Shown one piece after another: positions 43,378 through 50,934 of a stretch of 64,000 bases of DNA. The DNA comes from Christensenella sp034926635 (GTDB lineage: Bacteria > Bacillota > Clostridia > Christensenellales > Christensenellaceae), in NCBI GenBank assembly GCA_034926635.1, contig JAYFQX010000024.1, forward strand, positions 27,354 to 91,353, given 5' to 3'. How positions within the stretch are numbered: position 1 is the stretch's first letter; each line of letters begins with the position of its first letter. A program made the translations under genes and the position numbers. A model generated the notes under the pieces. That model was given only the letters and a program-made list of their open reading frames with translations, had not been told where the DNA came from and searched no databases.

Positions 43378-44943
43378 TTATTTCGTGTTTATAATCTCAA
43401 TTTCCTCTTTTGGGTCACGAATCGCAATAAACTTCTTAAAATAACTGGCTGCCTTTCTTCCGGAAGGCGGCATCGCGCATTCAACATTCCATCTTTTGAT
43501 CAAAAGCCTGATATACCCGTAAAATTCTTCGGATACAGACGGTAAATACTCCGCTTCAAAACGAATTCTCAAAATTTCGTTTTCTATCACAATCCGCCTG
43601 CCAGTAACAGTGGCATAAAAAGGCAATCTTTTTTCCCGATATTGCAAAAGACGGCGTGCAGCATTCAGACTCCCCGTTTTCTCTAACCCTCCCGCATAAC
43701 CACAGCGCACACACAAAAACTTATCTTTCAAAAAACGGTTTTTCCACGTATTGGCGCCACAGCGCGGGCAAGTATAAAACAATCCGCGCGGACTTACAAT
43801 AACAGGCTTTGCAAGCCCTGCCAGTTCCGCCTTATAGGAAACCATAGTCATAAGTTTATGAAACTGCCCTGCTGTCAGCGAAGGAAAAACAGCTTCTCCG
43901 GAAAGCCCATCACCGATTTCTCCAAGACGGTATGTAATGATTTGAGCATTGTATTTTTGCGCCGTCCCAAGTAAAGCATGCGCCGCAACATGGAATGTAT
44001 TTTTAGAAGGCGTGCCGTCAAGCACTGTAGCCCCTTCCTCCAATAATTTGCCTTCTTTATCCGTCACAGTAAAATAGACCGCATCAGAAAGCCCGCGCAC
44101 AATTCCCATAAACGCAGTAGGTTTACGCAAAATCTCCGTTCTGCAGTCAACATTGACCATCAGATAATAATCACCGTTTTTCCTGCATAAACGCGCCGTC
44201 TTAAAAATAGATGGATCGGCAAGCCCTTCTTTTAAAATTTCATATTGTTTTTTTCCAAAGGAAAGCGGAAGAACAAGATAGCGCTCATGCTTATTATCTT
44301 CTTCCAACATTCCGCCATCTTTTGTTACATAGCGCAGTCCCGGTCTGTTTCGCAAAATTCCGCCGCGCCGTTCTTCCGATTTTACGCCCATTAAATATAC
44401 TTTTGCATAAAAACGCTCTGCCTTCTCATCATATAAAAGACAATAATCCCTTTGTTTTGCATAACGTCCAAACAAAAGCGGCTTTTGAAAAGAATAGCTG
44501 TGGTAAATACGCCGCAGCTCCCGCTCCAGCTCCCTACGGCTGATTTCCCCTCCATCATAAGAAGCGACTATCTCATAAAAATATTTATCTACCTGCGCGG
44601 AGGTATTAATCATTTGCGGATAACGTAAATTCTTTTGTGATCTCTGCAACGCCAACCAGGTTACCATTCCCATGGCGTAATCCAGCTTCAACGAATCCTT
44701 AAAAGGCTGTACGCCAAACCGATTGAGCTTTTCCATCAATTCTTTGGAAAGGAGCGAGGTGATTCGCTTCGTCAGATACGCATTTCCTTCTTCCATTTCC
44801 TTCTTGATCTCAGGGATTTTGTCCTTGGTATGACACAACAAATAGCCCAAGGCACGATTATACCGTTGAATCGCCCCGTCCATAATATCGCGCTTGGTTT
44901 TAGAAGGTTTATGGATTTGTAATGCGAGTGTCTTGATTACCAT
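43378..44943 (-). CDS. TnpB/Cas12f-like protein with inactivated RuvC site (possible RNA-guided regulator)
   Basis: 521 residues with the TnpB/Cas12f layout: N-terminal LHKPSK-type segment (ALQIHKPSKTKRDIMDGA, 7-24), a helical and beta-barrel half, RuvC from about 275, and a zinc ribbon (Cys392, 395, 411, 414). All three RuvC acids are lost: GIVRG has Val282 where GIDxG has Asp; IITYRL has Tyr338/Arg339 where EDL has Glu; GSLNAA has Ser425 where ADxNAA has Asp. The frame is intact. About 90 extra residues follow RuvC-III. It starts 4 nt after the phosphatase stop codon and is thus coupled to the sensory hydrogenase operon. No transposase gene or element ends flank it. Likely domesticated; DNA binding guided by RNA is inference. 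Confidence 0.85.
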   Translation of the reverse strand: MVIKTLALQIHKPSKTKRDIMDGAIQRYNRALGYLLCHTKDKIPEIKKEMEEGNAYLTKRITSLLSKELMEKLNRFGVQPFKDSLKLDYAMGMVTWLALQRSQKNLRYPQMINTSAQVDKYFYEIVASYDGGEISRRELERELRRIYHSYSFQKPLLFGRYAKQRDYCLLYDEKAERFYAKVYLMGVKSEERRGGILRNRPGLRYVTKDGGMLEEDNKHERYLVLPLSFGKKQYEILKEGLADPSIFKTARLCRKNGDYYLMVNVDCRTEILRKPTAFMGIVRGLSDAVYFTVTDKEGKLLEEGATVLDGTPSKNTFHVAAHALLGTAQKYNAQIITYRLGEIGDGLSGEAVFPSLTAGQFHKLMTMVSYKAELAGLAKPVIVSPRGLFYTCPRCGANTWKNRFLKDKFLCVRCGYAGGLEKTGSLNAARRLLQYREKRLPFYATVTGRRIVIENEILRIRFEAEYLPSVSEEFYGYIRLLIKRWNVECAMPPSGRKAASYFKKFIAIRDPKEEIEIINTK

Positions 44944-44947
44944 AGGC

Positions 44948-46120
44948 TCAGCAATACTCGATTTCTACTTCTTTCCCCATTTGCCGCAGCGCCTTGGCAA
45001 TATCCTTTACCAGGCGAAGCTTGAGGCTCAGGTCAATTGGGAGATCAGGGTTTTGATGCGCCGGGTTGAGCGCCCTGCCGACAATAAAATGCGCACTGGT
45101 GCAGTCTTCCAATAAAAGCTTTGCCAGCTTAGATGCCCCATCGCTTTTATACAGATCAAATACCGGCTCCATGTCCGCGCCGAACGAAAGATATTTATTC
45201 ATAATCTCCAAGGTTTTGGAAAGTGTTACCACGCCTTCTGTTACGAGATCTATCCCATCCATCAGACCAATCGGCGGGACGCCCGGATCCTTATAATCAA
45301 TTTTAACTTTTAATTCTCTGCCGGAAATCCTGCTGACAATCTGTGACGTTGTTCCGCCGCATACTACTTTCAGCCCCGGCTCGCTCAATACACGCTTTAC
45401 TATTTCTTCATCGCGCTGCGCGTCTACCGGCGGTCCTACCATAATATGTGCCGGGCAAGACGGACGTATTTTTGTGGTAACAAAGGTCGTATCATCCCCC
45501 GGTTTTTCGTCATATAACGAATCACAAGCTGAAAGCAGCAACTTCGTCATGGCACGCGCAGGCATGTCTTTCTGATAAGCCCGGCAAGCATATTCGACAA
45601 TATTATCCCTCTGCCATCCAAAGTTGAGAAGCTGACCTACTCCTGCGTGGATCGCACCGTCGGAAAAAGCGATGCACATGTCGCCTTCCTTCATTTCAAA
45701 GCGGCTTTCCAGTATCTTCTTATCGCCGATTGTTATTTCATTTTTTTTGACTTCTACTTCTTTTCCGTTGCGCAATAAAATAACCTGGGGATTATCAAAT
45801 TCAACCAAGTGCGCTTTCCCGCTTTTATGCACGCGCAAAATAGTAAAAGTACAGTATGCAAGCCCTCGAACCGCACACACCGGCAAAGTGGAAGCCACCG
45901 TTTCCACCGTCTCGTAAATATCAGCGCCATCTGCGAGCATCGTCGCTGCGATCTTACTGGTGAGCGTTGATAGAATATTGGCTTTTACACCGCTCCCGAG
46001 ACCGTCCGCAAGAACGATCGTTACCACGTCGCCTTTGCGCACAATTTCAACGTTATCGCCGCACAGTTCTTCCCCATATTTAAAGAGGCTTTCGTTGCTC
46101 GTCTCAATAAATACGCTCAT
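44948..46120 (-). CDS. SpoIIE/PP2C-type protein phosphatase of the sensory hydrogenase operon
   Basis: 390 residues. The N-terminal half (about 1-220) is a SpoIIE-like PP2C domain: VLADGLGSGVKAN and FSDGAIHAGVG carry metal-binding Asp residues, and GDDTTFVTTKI ends the domain. The C-terminal 160 residues (about 225-390) include VGPPVDAQRDEE and CGGTTSQIVSRI and have no assigned fold. Its ATG lies inside the end of the hydrogenase gene (17-nt overlap) with AGGAG 7 nt upstream. Sensory [FeFe]-hydrogenases of group C are commonly encoded with such phosphatases, which are thought to pass on the H2 signal by dephosphorylation; the target is unknown. Confidence 0.9.
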   Translation of the reverse strand: MSVFIETSNESLFKYGEELCGDNVEIVRKGDVVTIVLADGLGSGVKANILSTLTSKIAATMLADGADIYETVETVASTLPVCAVRGLAYCTFTILRVHKSGKAHLVEFDNPQVILLRNGKEVEVKKNEITIGDKKILESRFEMKEGDMCIAFSDGAIHAGVGQLLNFGWQRDNIVEYACRAYQKDMPARAMTKLLLSACDSLYDEKPGDDTTFVTTKIRPSCPAHIMVGPPVDAQRDEEIVKRVLSEPGLKVVCGGTTSQIVSRISGRELKVKIDYKDPGVPPIGLMDGIDLVTEGVVTLSKTLEIMNKYLSFGADMEPVFDLYKSDGASKLAKLLLEDCTSAHFIVGRALNPAHQNPDLPIDLSLKLRLVKDIAKALRQMGKEVEIEYC

Positions 46121-47822
46121 CTTCGGACTCCTGAATATATTTTTTCAAATTTGTCAGCGCGATTTTTGTTTCTGCGGTTGTCTCACCCAAAAGGCTTGCA
46201 ATTTCCTGCGCAACGCGCATCTGTTTATTGATAACTTCCTGCGCGACCTCCACAGTCTCTTTGCGCATCTCGCCGATTCTTTCCTGCTGGTGCTCATTTT
46301 CCGTAATATCTTTGATCAGCATTAAATAAATGGAATTCTCACGAATAAAAATCGTCGATTGCTTTACCGTGATATTGAGGTCTTTATAATACACCTTTCG
46401 GTCAAAAATATTATGTCCCGTCTCTTTGACCTCATCAATATCATCACAATCGATAATCATAGAAACCGGGCGACCGATATAATTCTGTTCATTTAGCTTA
46501 AAAAGCTCTGCTGCCATCGTATTATATTCCATCAAGTTAAAATCGCTGTCGAGTATAACAATTGCGTTTGGCGTGTTATCCATTACAACATTAGAGATAC
46601 TCTCCGCTTTTTCCCGCATATACGGCAGGCACATCTTGATATCTGCCTTCCCCTGCAAAACCGCAATTGCTTTATCCCTACAGGTCGGATATCCGCATCC
46701 GCTGCAGTTCAATATTTTATCCTCGCTGGTTTTTCCCATTTTGACAAACACCTGCTCGATCTCTTCTTCTGTCGGCTGATGCATTTTCGGTTTTTTATCT
46801 TCATACTGCCAACCAAATTCAACGCGCGTATCCTCTGATACCGGTGCCTCTTTTGCTGTACGGTTTTTTACATAACGAAGCGTATTGTCTTTGGACTGCA
46901 GGTAAAGCGGCTTACATGCCTTAAGACCCGGTCCTCCAAGACAACTTCCAGGGCAAGCGTTCATCTCCAAAAAATAATTAGAGATTTCACCATTCTTCAA
47001 AGAATCCAATATTTCGGCACAGCGGTCAATCCCGTCGATCGCCACACATTTATAATTTTGACGCACTTGTTTATCAATCGTCTGAATAATTCCTCCAGGA
47101 ATTGGATACAGCCTGTTGATTGTCGCCTTCATTTCACGTACGTCTTCGTCTTCCTGTTCCAGATCAACGCCTTCTTCATGCAGCCAGTTCATCACTTCAT
47201 CAAACAGCAATACAGCATCGATGGCTCCGCCGCCTTTTTCATCCTGTGATTCGTGTATCTTGGAAATACACGGACCGATAAATACAGTTTTAATCCTGTT
47301 ACCATAGACTTCTTTCATCATTTTTCCATGTGCCGTCATAGGCGCTACAACTGGCGCAAGGAATGGCACCAGTTCAGGATAATATTTTTCAACCAACAAA
47401 ACCAAGGTCGGACAGCAGGTTGTAATGATATTTTTCATCTCATGTTCTTTCATGAGCTCGCCAAAGCGACGCGAGACCTGCGCTGCACCGATAGACGTCT
47501 CTTCCACGCCCGCAAAGCCGAGTTTTTTCAAAGCGGAAGAAACCTTTGGGAATGTCGCATCTTTATAACAACTGGCAAACGAGGGCGCAACGGATACATA
47601 AACTCTTTCGCCGTTTTTCAGATAACCTTTTACTTTATCGAGGTTACTGTTTATATACTTCGCATTCTGAGGACATGCCAAAAAACAATGTCCGCACAAA
47701 ATACATTCTTTTTCCGTAATCTCTGCTTGTTCATTCCGAAACGCAATTGATTTCACCGGACAGCTACGGATACATTTATAACAATTTTTACAATTTGCTT
47801 CTTTAAATTGTATAATACTCAT
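46104..47822 (-). CDS. hydS: Sensory [FeFe]-hydrogenase (group C-type) with PAS domain
   Basis: 572 residues. Two N-terminal [4Fe-4S] motifs (Cys11-14-17-21; Cys40-43-46-50), then an H-cluster domain with variant signatures: TTCCP (135-138 region), GPCISKIHES (184-193) and EMNACPGSCLGGPG (286-299). After it comes a four-Cys iron-sulfur domain (Cys373, 376, 381, 398), a PAS domain (about 408-520) and a C-terminal coiled coil. This layout fits PAS-linked sensory hydrogenases rather than bulk H2-producing enzymes. Preceded by a [2Fe-2S] protein gene (44 nt) and overlapping the phosphatase gene. A Rex-like site lies upstream of the operon. Maturases HydEFG are not in the window. Confidence 0.93.
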   Translation of the reverse strand: MSIIQFKEANCKNCYKCIRSCPVKSIAFRNEQAEITEKECILCGHCFLACPQNAKYINSNLDKVKGYLKNGERVYVSVAPSFASCYKDATFPKVSSALKKLGFAGVEETSIGAAQVSRRFGELMKEHEMKNIITTCCPTLVLLVEKYYPELVPFLAPVVAPMTAHGKMMKEVYGNRIKTVFIGPCISKIHESQDEKGGGAIDAVLLFDEVMNWLHEEGVDLEQEDEDVREMKATINRLYPIPGGIIQTIDKQVRQNYKCVAIDGIDRCAEILDSLKNGEISNYFLEMNACPGSCLGGPGLKACKPLYLQSKDNTLRYVKNRTAKEAPVSEDTRVEFGWQYEDKKPKMHQPTEEEIEQVFVKMGKTSEDKILNCSGCGYPTCRDKAIAVLQGKADIKMCLPYMREKAESISNVVMDNTPNAIVILDSDFNLMEYNTMAAELFKLNEQNYIGRPVSMIIDCDDIDEVKETGHNIFDRKVYYKDLNITVKQSTIFIRENSIYLMLIKDITENEHQQERIGEMRKETVEVAQEVINKQMRVAQEIASLLGETTAETKIALTNLKKYIQESEDERIY

Positions 47823-47866
47823 ACCCTATGCGATTCCTCTCTTTCGTACCGACTTTAGCGGATATG

Positions 47867-48106
47867 TCAAATTTTGTCCAATACCTGTTCCTTAAAAAAT
47901 TGTCCGACATTGTCCGTGTTCACCGAAAAAATTTCTTCCCCGATTTTCACAGATACAGCATCCGTACAATGCCCAAGGCAAAAAACACCGGTCAGCTCTA
48001 CTTTATCTTCGAGCTTATTTTCTGCAATCAACTTCTGCAGTTCCGCCACCACATTATAGGATCCTTTTAAATGACAGGCGCTTCCGATACATACACTGAT
48101 TTTCAT
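47867..48106 (-). CDS. Thioredoxin-like [2Fe-2S] ferredoxin domain protein
   Basis: 79-residue protein with the NuoE/thioredoxin-like ferredoxin cysteine pattern CIGSAC (Cys6, Cys11) and FCLGHC further on. Such small proteins carry electrons to or from [FeFe]-hydrogenases and NADH-dependent modules. First gene of the operon, 44 nt before hydS, with GGAGGG ahead of the ATG. Probably the electron partner of the sensor hydrogenase. Confidence 0.92.
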   Translation of the reverse strand: MKISVCIGSACHLKGSYNVVAELQKLIAENKLEDKVELTGVFCLGHCTDAVSVKIGEEIFSVNTDNVGQFFKEQVLDKI

Positions 48107-48213
48107 TCCGTCCCTCCCTTATTCCGTCCTTTTTGATATCATTGATTATTTTATCTCCCACACGCGAACATCTCTTGTTTCTGCGCAGGCAATATTGCCA
48201 ACCATGCGGCACA

Positions 48214-48231
48214 TTGTTAAATAATTAACAT
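48214..48231. promoter_or_regulatory. Rex-type redox operator
   Basis: TTGTTAAATAATTAACAT matches the known Rex consensus TTGTTAA-N4-TTAACAA at all but the last base. Rex senses the NADH/NAD+ ratio and represses fermentation and hydrogenase genes in Clostridia. Located 108 bp upstream of the first gene of the hydrogenase operon and 190 bp from the MFS -10 box. Confidence 0.78.
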
Positions 48232-48356
48232 TCACTACTATTTTATCTTTTTTTATGCTAAGAATCAATCTTTAAGCATGAATTTTTCAATAACTTTTTC
48301 AAATAGCCACTCCCGTCCTCCTTTTTCCTCCGCCGTCCCCTGTTGTCCTTCCGGAA

Positions 48357-48370
48357 TTGGCAATTGCCAA
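48357..48370. promoter_or_regulatory. 14-bp perfect palindrome upstream of the MFS gene
   Basis: TTGGCAATTGCCAA is its own reverse complement and lies 31 bp before the TATAAT of the MFS gene, a typical operator position. The cognate regulator is unknown; the DeoR-type regulator convergent with the MFS gene is one candidate. Confidence 0.5.
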
Positions 48371-48441
48371 AATCGTGTTTCTTTCCTACAATATTAATTA
48401 GTATAATGCTTTTTTTAAATATATGGAGGTTCTTTTTTAAA

Positions 48442-49725
48442 ATGCAGCAGGCAACATTCCGCCAGACAAGGTATGCGTGTTACCGAGGGTATATCGTACA
48501 GGCCGTCATTAACAATTTGGCGCCTATTTTATTTATTGTTTTTCAGCAACGATTCGGCATCACCTTTTCCATGATCGGCACACTGGTGCTGATCAATTTC
48601 GGCACACAGCTTATTATGGATGTGCTTTCCGTTAAGTTTGCCGATCGGATCGGGTATCGCAAATGTATTGTTTTTGCGCACCTCATGTGTGCAGCGGGGC
48701 TTATCTTGTTAGGTACGCTTCCTTCCGTTATGCCATCGGCTTATGCAGGGCTAGTGATTTCCGTTGTGGTTTATGCCTCTGGCGGAGGCGTGATTGAGGT
48801 ACTAGTGAGCCCAATTGTAGATTCCCTTCCCTCAGACCACAAAGCTTCTTCTATGAGCCTTCTTCATTCATTTTATTGTTGGGGGCAGGTGCTGGTGATT
48901 GTGGTATCTACGTTGGTCCTTCAATTCGCAGGTCATACGGTTTGGTTTTTTCTGCCGATTGTATGGGCGATTCTTCCCATATACAACGCCTTAAGATTCC
49001 TGCGCGTGCCGCTCGTCACACCTTTAGATGGGCAACATAAAAAAATCCCGGTCAAAAAGCTTCTTGCTTCCAAGCTTTTTTTTACCGCAATGGTGATGAT
49101 GCTTTGTGCCGGCGCATCAGAGCTGACTATGGCGCAATGGTCGTCACTCTTCGCAGAAACAGCTCTGCAGGTATCCAAAGTAATGGGTGACTTGCTCGGT
49201 CCGTGCATGTTTGCATTGTTTATGGGAATTGGGAGAACGGTCTACGGCTTATACGGAAAAAATATTAATCTTTATAAAGCGTTGCTCGGTTGTGCGGTTC
49301 TTTGTGCCTGCTCATATCTGCTCACCTCACTTGCAGCAGTTCCGGGACTTTCGCTGCTTGGATGCGGTGCGTGCGGCTTTGCTGTCAGTTTGATGTGGCC
49401 CGGCATGTATAGTTATTCTTCCAAATGCTATCCGGGTGGCGGCACCGCCATGTTCGGGATTCTGGCAATCTGCGGCGACCTTGGCTGTTCGCTTGGTCCA
49501 TGGCTGACCGGTATGATTTCCGAAGCAGCCAGTAATTCCCCTACTGTCCTTGCCTCTGCGGCACAGTTTGGGCTGTCGGCGCAGCAAGCCGGATTAAAGG
49601 TAGGGCTTTTCACCGGGGTCATCTTCCCCTGCGTCATGATTGTCGGACTGATTCTCCTGCATAAACTACAAAAACTACAAAAAAAGAGCACCCCCGCTCC
49701 ACCCTCTTTGCCCTCTATCAAGTGA
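48442..49725 (+). CDS. MFS transporter
   Basis: 427 residues with 12 predicted helices, in the major facilitator superfamily of the cytoplasmic membrane. The loop between helices 2 and 3 carries DVLSVKFADRIGYRKCIVFA, a variant of the MFS motif A. I chose the ATG at 48442 because GGAGG lies 12 nt upstream and the -10 box lies 34 nt upstream; the longer open frame begins before the promoter. The C-terminus is Lys/Pro-rich. The related group includes sugar and FucP-like permeases, but the substrate cannot be read from sequence. Convergent with a DeoR-type regulator across a shared terminator. Confidence 0.88.
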   Translation: MQQATFRQTRYACYRGYIVQAVINNLAPILFIVFQQRFGITFSMIGTLVLINFGTQLIMDVLSVKFADRIGYRKCIVFAHLMCAAGLILLGTLPSVMPSAYAGLVISVVVYASGGGVIEVLVSPIVDSLPSDHKASSMSLLHSFYCWGQVLVIVVSTLVLQFAGHTVWFFLPIVWAILPIYNALRFLRVPLVTPLDGQHKKIPVKKLLASKLFFTAMVMMLCAGASELTMAQWSSLFAETALQVSKVMGDLLGPCMFALFMGIGRTVYGLYGKNINLYKALLGCAVLCACSYLLTSLAAVPGLSLLGCGACGFAVSLMWPGMYSYSSKCYPGGGTAMFGILAICGDLGCSLGPWLTGMISEAASNSPTVLASAAQFGLSAQQAGLKVGLFTGVIFPCVMIVGLILLHKLQKLQKKSTPAPPSLPSIK

Positions 49726-49730
49726 CCATA

Positions 49731-49754
49731 AAAAAACCGCCTTCTGGCGGTTTT
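49731..49754. terminator. Bidirectional terminator between MFS and DeoR-type genes
   Basis: Stem AAAACCGCC (49733-49741) / GGCGGTTTT (49746-49754) with a 4-nt loop and T-rich flanks on both strands. Confidence 0.9.
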
Positions 49755-49775
49755 CTTATTTTTATCTTTTCATTT

Positions 49776-50546
49776 TTAAACGATCTGTACTTTTGTACTG
49801 TTTGCGATCCGGAAGGCCTCTCTATCAAGAGCATTATCTGATATCAGGACGTCAATATCCTCCATCCTCGCAAACGTAAAAGGCAATACACGCTCCATTT
49901 TATTGCTGTCCATCAGCATAATTACCCTTCGTGCACGATTTACCACTTCCTGTTTAATTTGACATTCCGTATAAGTCCCACAGGTAAAGCCGTTTTCGAT
50001 CGAAAACCCACTTGCAGACATAAATGCAATATCTATATTCACCGCCTGGATAAATTGACTGGAATTCATCCCCGCAACTGATACCGTATTGCGGTTTACC
50101 TGTCCACCGATCAGCGTAACGCTCGGTTTTTGCTTTTTTATAAGCTCCATCGCGATGTTAACGCCTGATGTTAAAATAGAAAGATATTCATCGGACATTT
50201 CTTTTGTGAATTGCATCATCGTGCTACCTGCGTCAATATATATAGACCGACCGGGCTCTAAGAAATCCAACGCTTTACGCGCAATCACATTTTTTTGCTT
50301 TACGTTTTCCTGTGTGCGTTTAGAAAACACATTCTCGATTTCCAAAGAGAGCTTATTGAGTGCAATCGCACCTCCCCGAGTCCGTTTTAAAAATCCTTGT
50401 TCTTCCAATGCCTTTAAATCTCTGCGTAAAGTAATCCCGGAACAATCCGCAAATTGCTCTTCCAGTTCGCGAATCGTGATTTCGCCTTTTTCTGTCAGCA
50501 TTTCTTTGATTTCTTCTCGTCTTTTGACCGCCATTTCCCTTACCAT
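49776..50546 (-). CDS. DeoR/GlpR-family transcriptional regulator
   Basis: About 257 residues. N-terminal HTH (ITIRELEEQFADCSGITLRRD) with the hinge KRTRGGA, then a DeoR sensor domain with IYIDAGSTMMQF and MSASGFSIENGF. The start is uncertain: ATG at 50546 or 50534. The open frame extends to 50579, but that lies upstream of a TATACT -10 box (50572-50567), so the longest form is rejected. The leader would be very short. Probably controls a nearby sugar or polyol function, perhaps the convergent MFS transporter; this is inference. Confidence 0.88.
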   Translation of the reverse strand: MVREMAVKRREEIKEMLTEKGEITIRELEEQFADCSGITLRRDLKALEEQGFLKRTRGGAIALNKLSLEIENVFSKRTQENVKQKNVIARKALDFLEPGRSIYIDAGSTMMQFTKEMSDEYLSILTSGVNIAMELIKKQKPSVTLIGGQVNRNTVSVAGMNSSQFIQAVNIDIAFMSASGFSIENGFTCGTYTECQIKQEVVNRARRVIMLMDSNKMERVLPFTFARMEDIDVLISDNALDREAFRIANSTKVQIV

Positions 50547-50711
50547 CCATACGATTATTTGACAATAGTATACCACCATTATGCGTTATTCTCCATCATT
50601 TTTTATCATTATATGATTATTTATATCAAATCCAAAAAAAATTTTATCAATTTGTTTTCTGAACATTTTAATTTTGTTTTGCCCAAGCGCGGAAGTAACG
50701 CATTTCCTAAA

Positions 50712-50725
50712 TGAACGTACGTTCA
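50712..50725. promoter_or_regulatory. Upstream palindromic operator of the radical SAM gene
   Basis: Perfect palindrome TGAACGTACGTTCA. Its half-site TGAAC is shared with the second palindrome at 50813-50827. TetR/AcrR-family regulators often bind TGAAC...GTTCA-type palindromes; no such regulator is encoded in this window. Confidence 0.7.
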
Positions 50726-50775
50726 CATTTGACCTTTTTGTGCCGCAAACCCGCATTAAAAAGGGATTTTCTTCC

Positions 50776-50804
50776 TTGACTTTTTAGTTTGAAACACGTA
50801 TCAT
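50776..50804 (+). promoter_or_regulatory. Promoter of the radical SAM gene
   Basis: -35 TTGACT (50776-50781), 17-bp spacer, -10 TATCAT (50799-50804). The predicted start of transcription falls in the downstream palindrome. Confidence 0.8.
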
Positions 50805-50812
50805 TTTATTAA

Positions 50813-50827
50813 ATGAACTGCGTTCAT
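50813..50827. promoter_or_regulatory. Downstream palindromic operator of the radical SAM gene
   Basis: ATGAACTGCGTTCAT: arms ATGAAC and GTTCAT around TGC, placed over the predicted transcription start, so a bound repressor would block initiation. Shares its half-site with 50712-50725, about 101 bp centre to centre. Confidence 0.72.
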
Positions 50828-50934
50828 ATAAGATTTATGGACAAATCGGCATTACCGATGACCGCCTTTCAGGGCGTGGAATGTAATCGTTGTGATTACA
50901 ATAAAAGGTAAAGGATTTATTGGAGGTATTATTT

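Larger units (their letters stand above)
48107..48441. other. Divergent regulatory region between hydrogenase operon and MFS gene
   Basis: 335 bp without a gene. It contains a Rex-like operator (48214-48231), a palindrome GGCAATATTGCC (about 48189-48200), a 14-bp palindrome (48357-48370) and a plus-strand TATAAT (48402-48407) for the MFS gene. A minus-strand TAAAAT about 48 nt before the ferredoxin gene is a possible -10 box without a good -35. Confidence 0.7.
50580..50934. other. Regulatory region upstream of the radical SAM gene
   Basis: About 355 bp without a gene. It contains the DeoR-type gene promoter at its left end and, on the right, a complete sigma-A promoter with two matching palindromes, listed separately. 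The first 120 bp are very AT-rich. The 5' leader from about 50811 to the ATG is about 124 nt and shows no recognised riboswitch. Confidence 0.7.

Noticed and set aside
43378..44943. TnpB-like gene as an active insertion sequence
   Set aside because: No TnpA gene, no terminal hairpins at either side, RuvC acids lost, and the gene is fused into an operon by a 4-nt gap.
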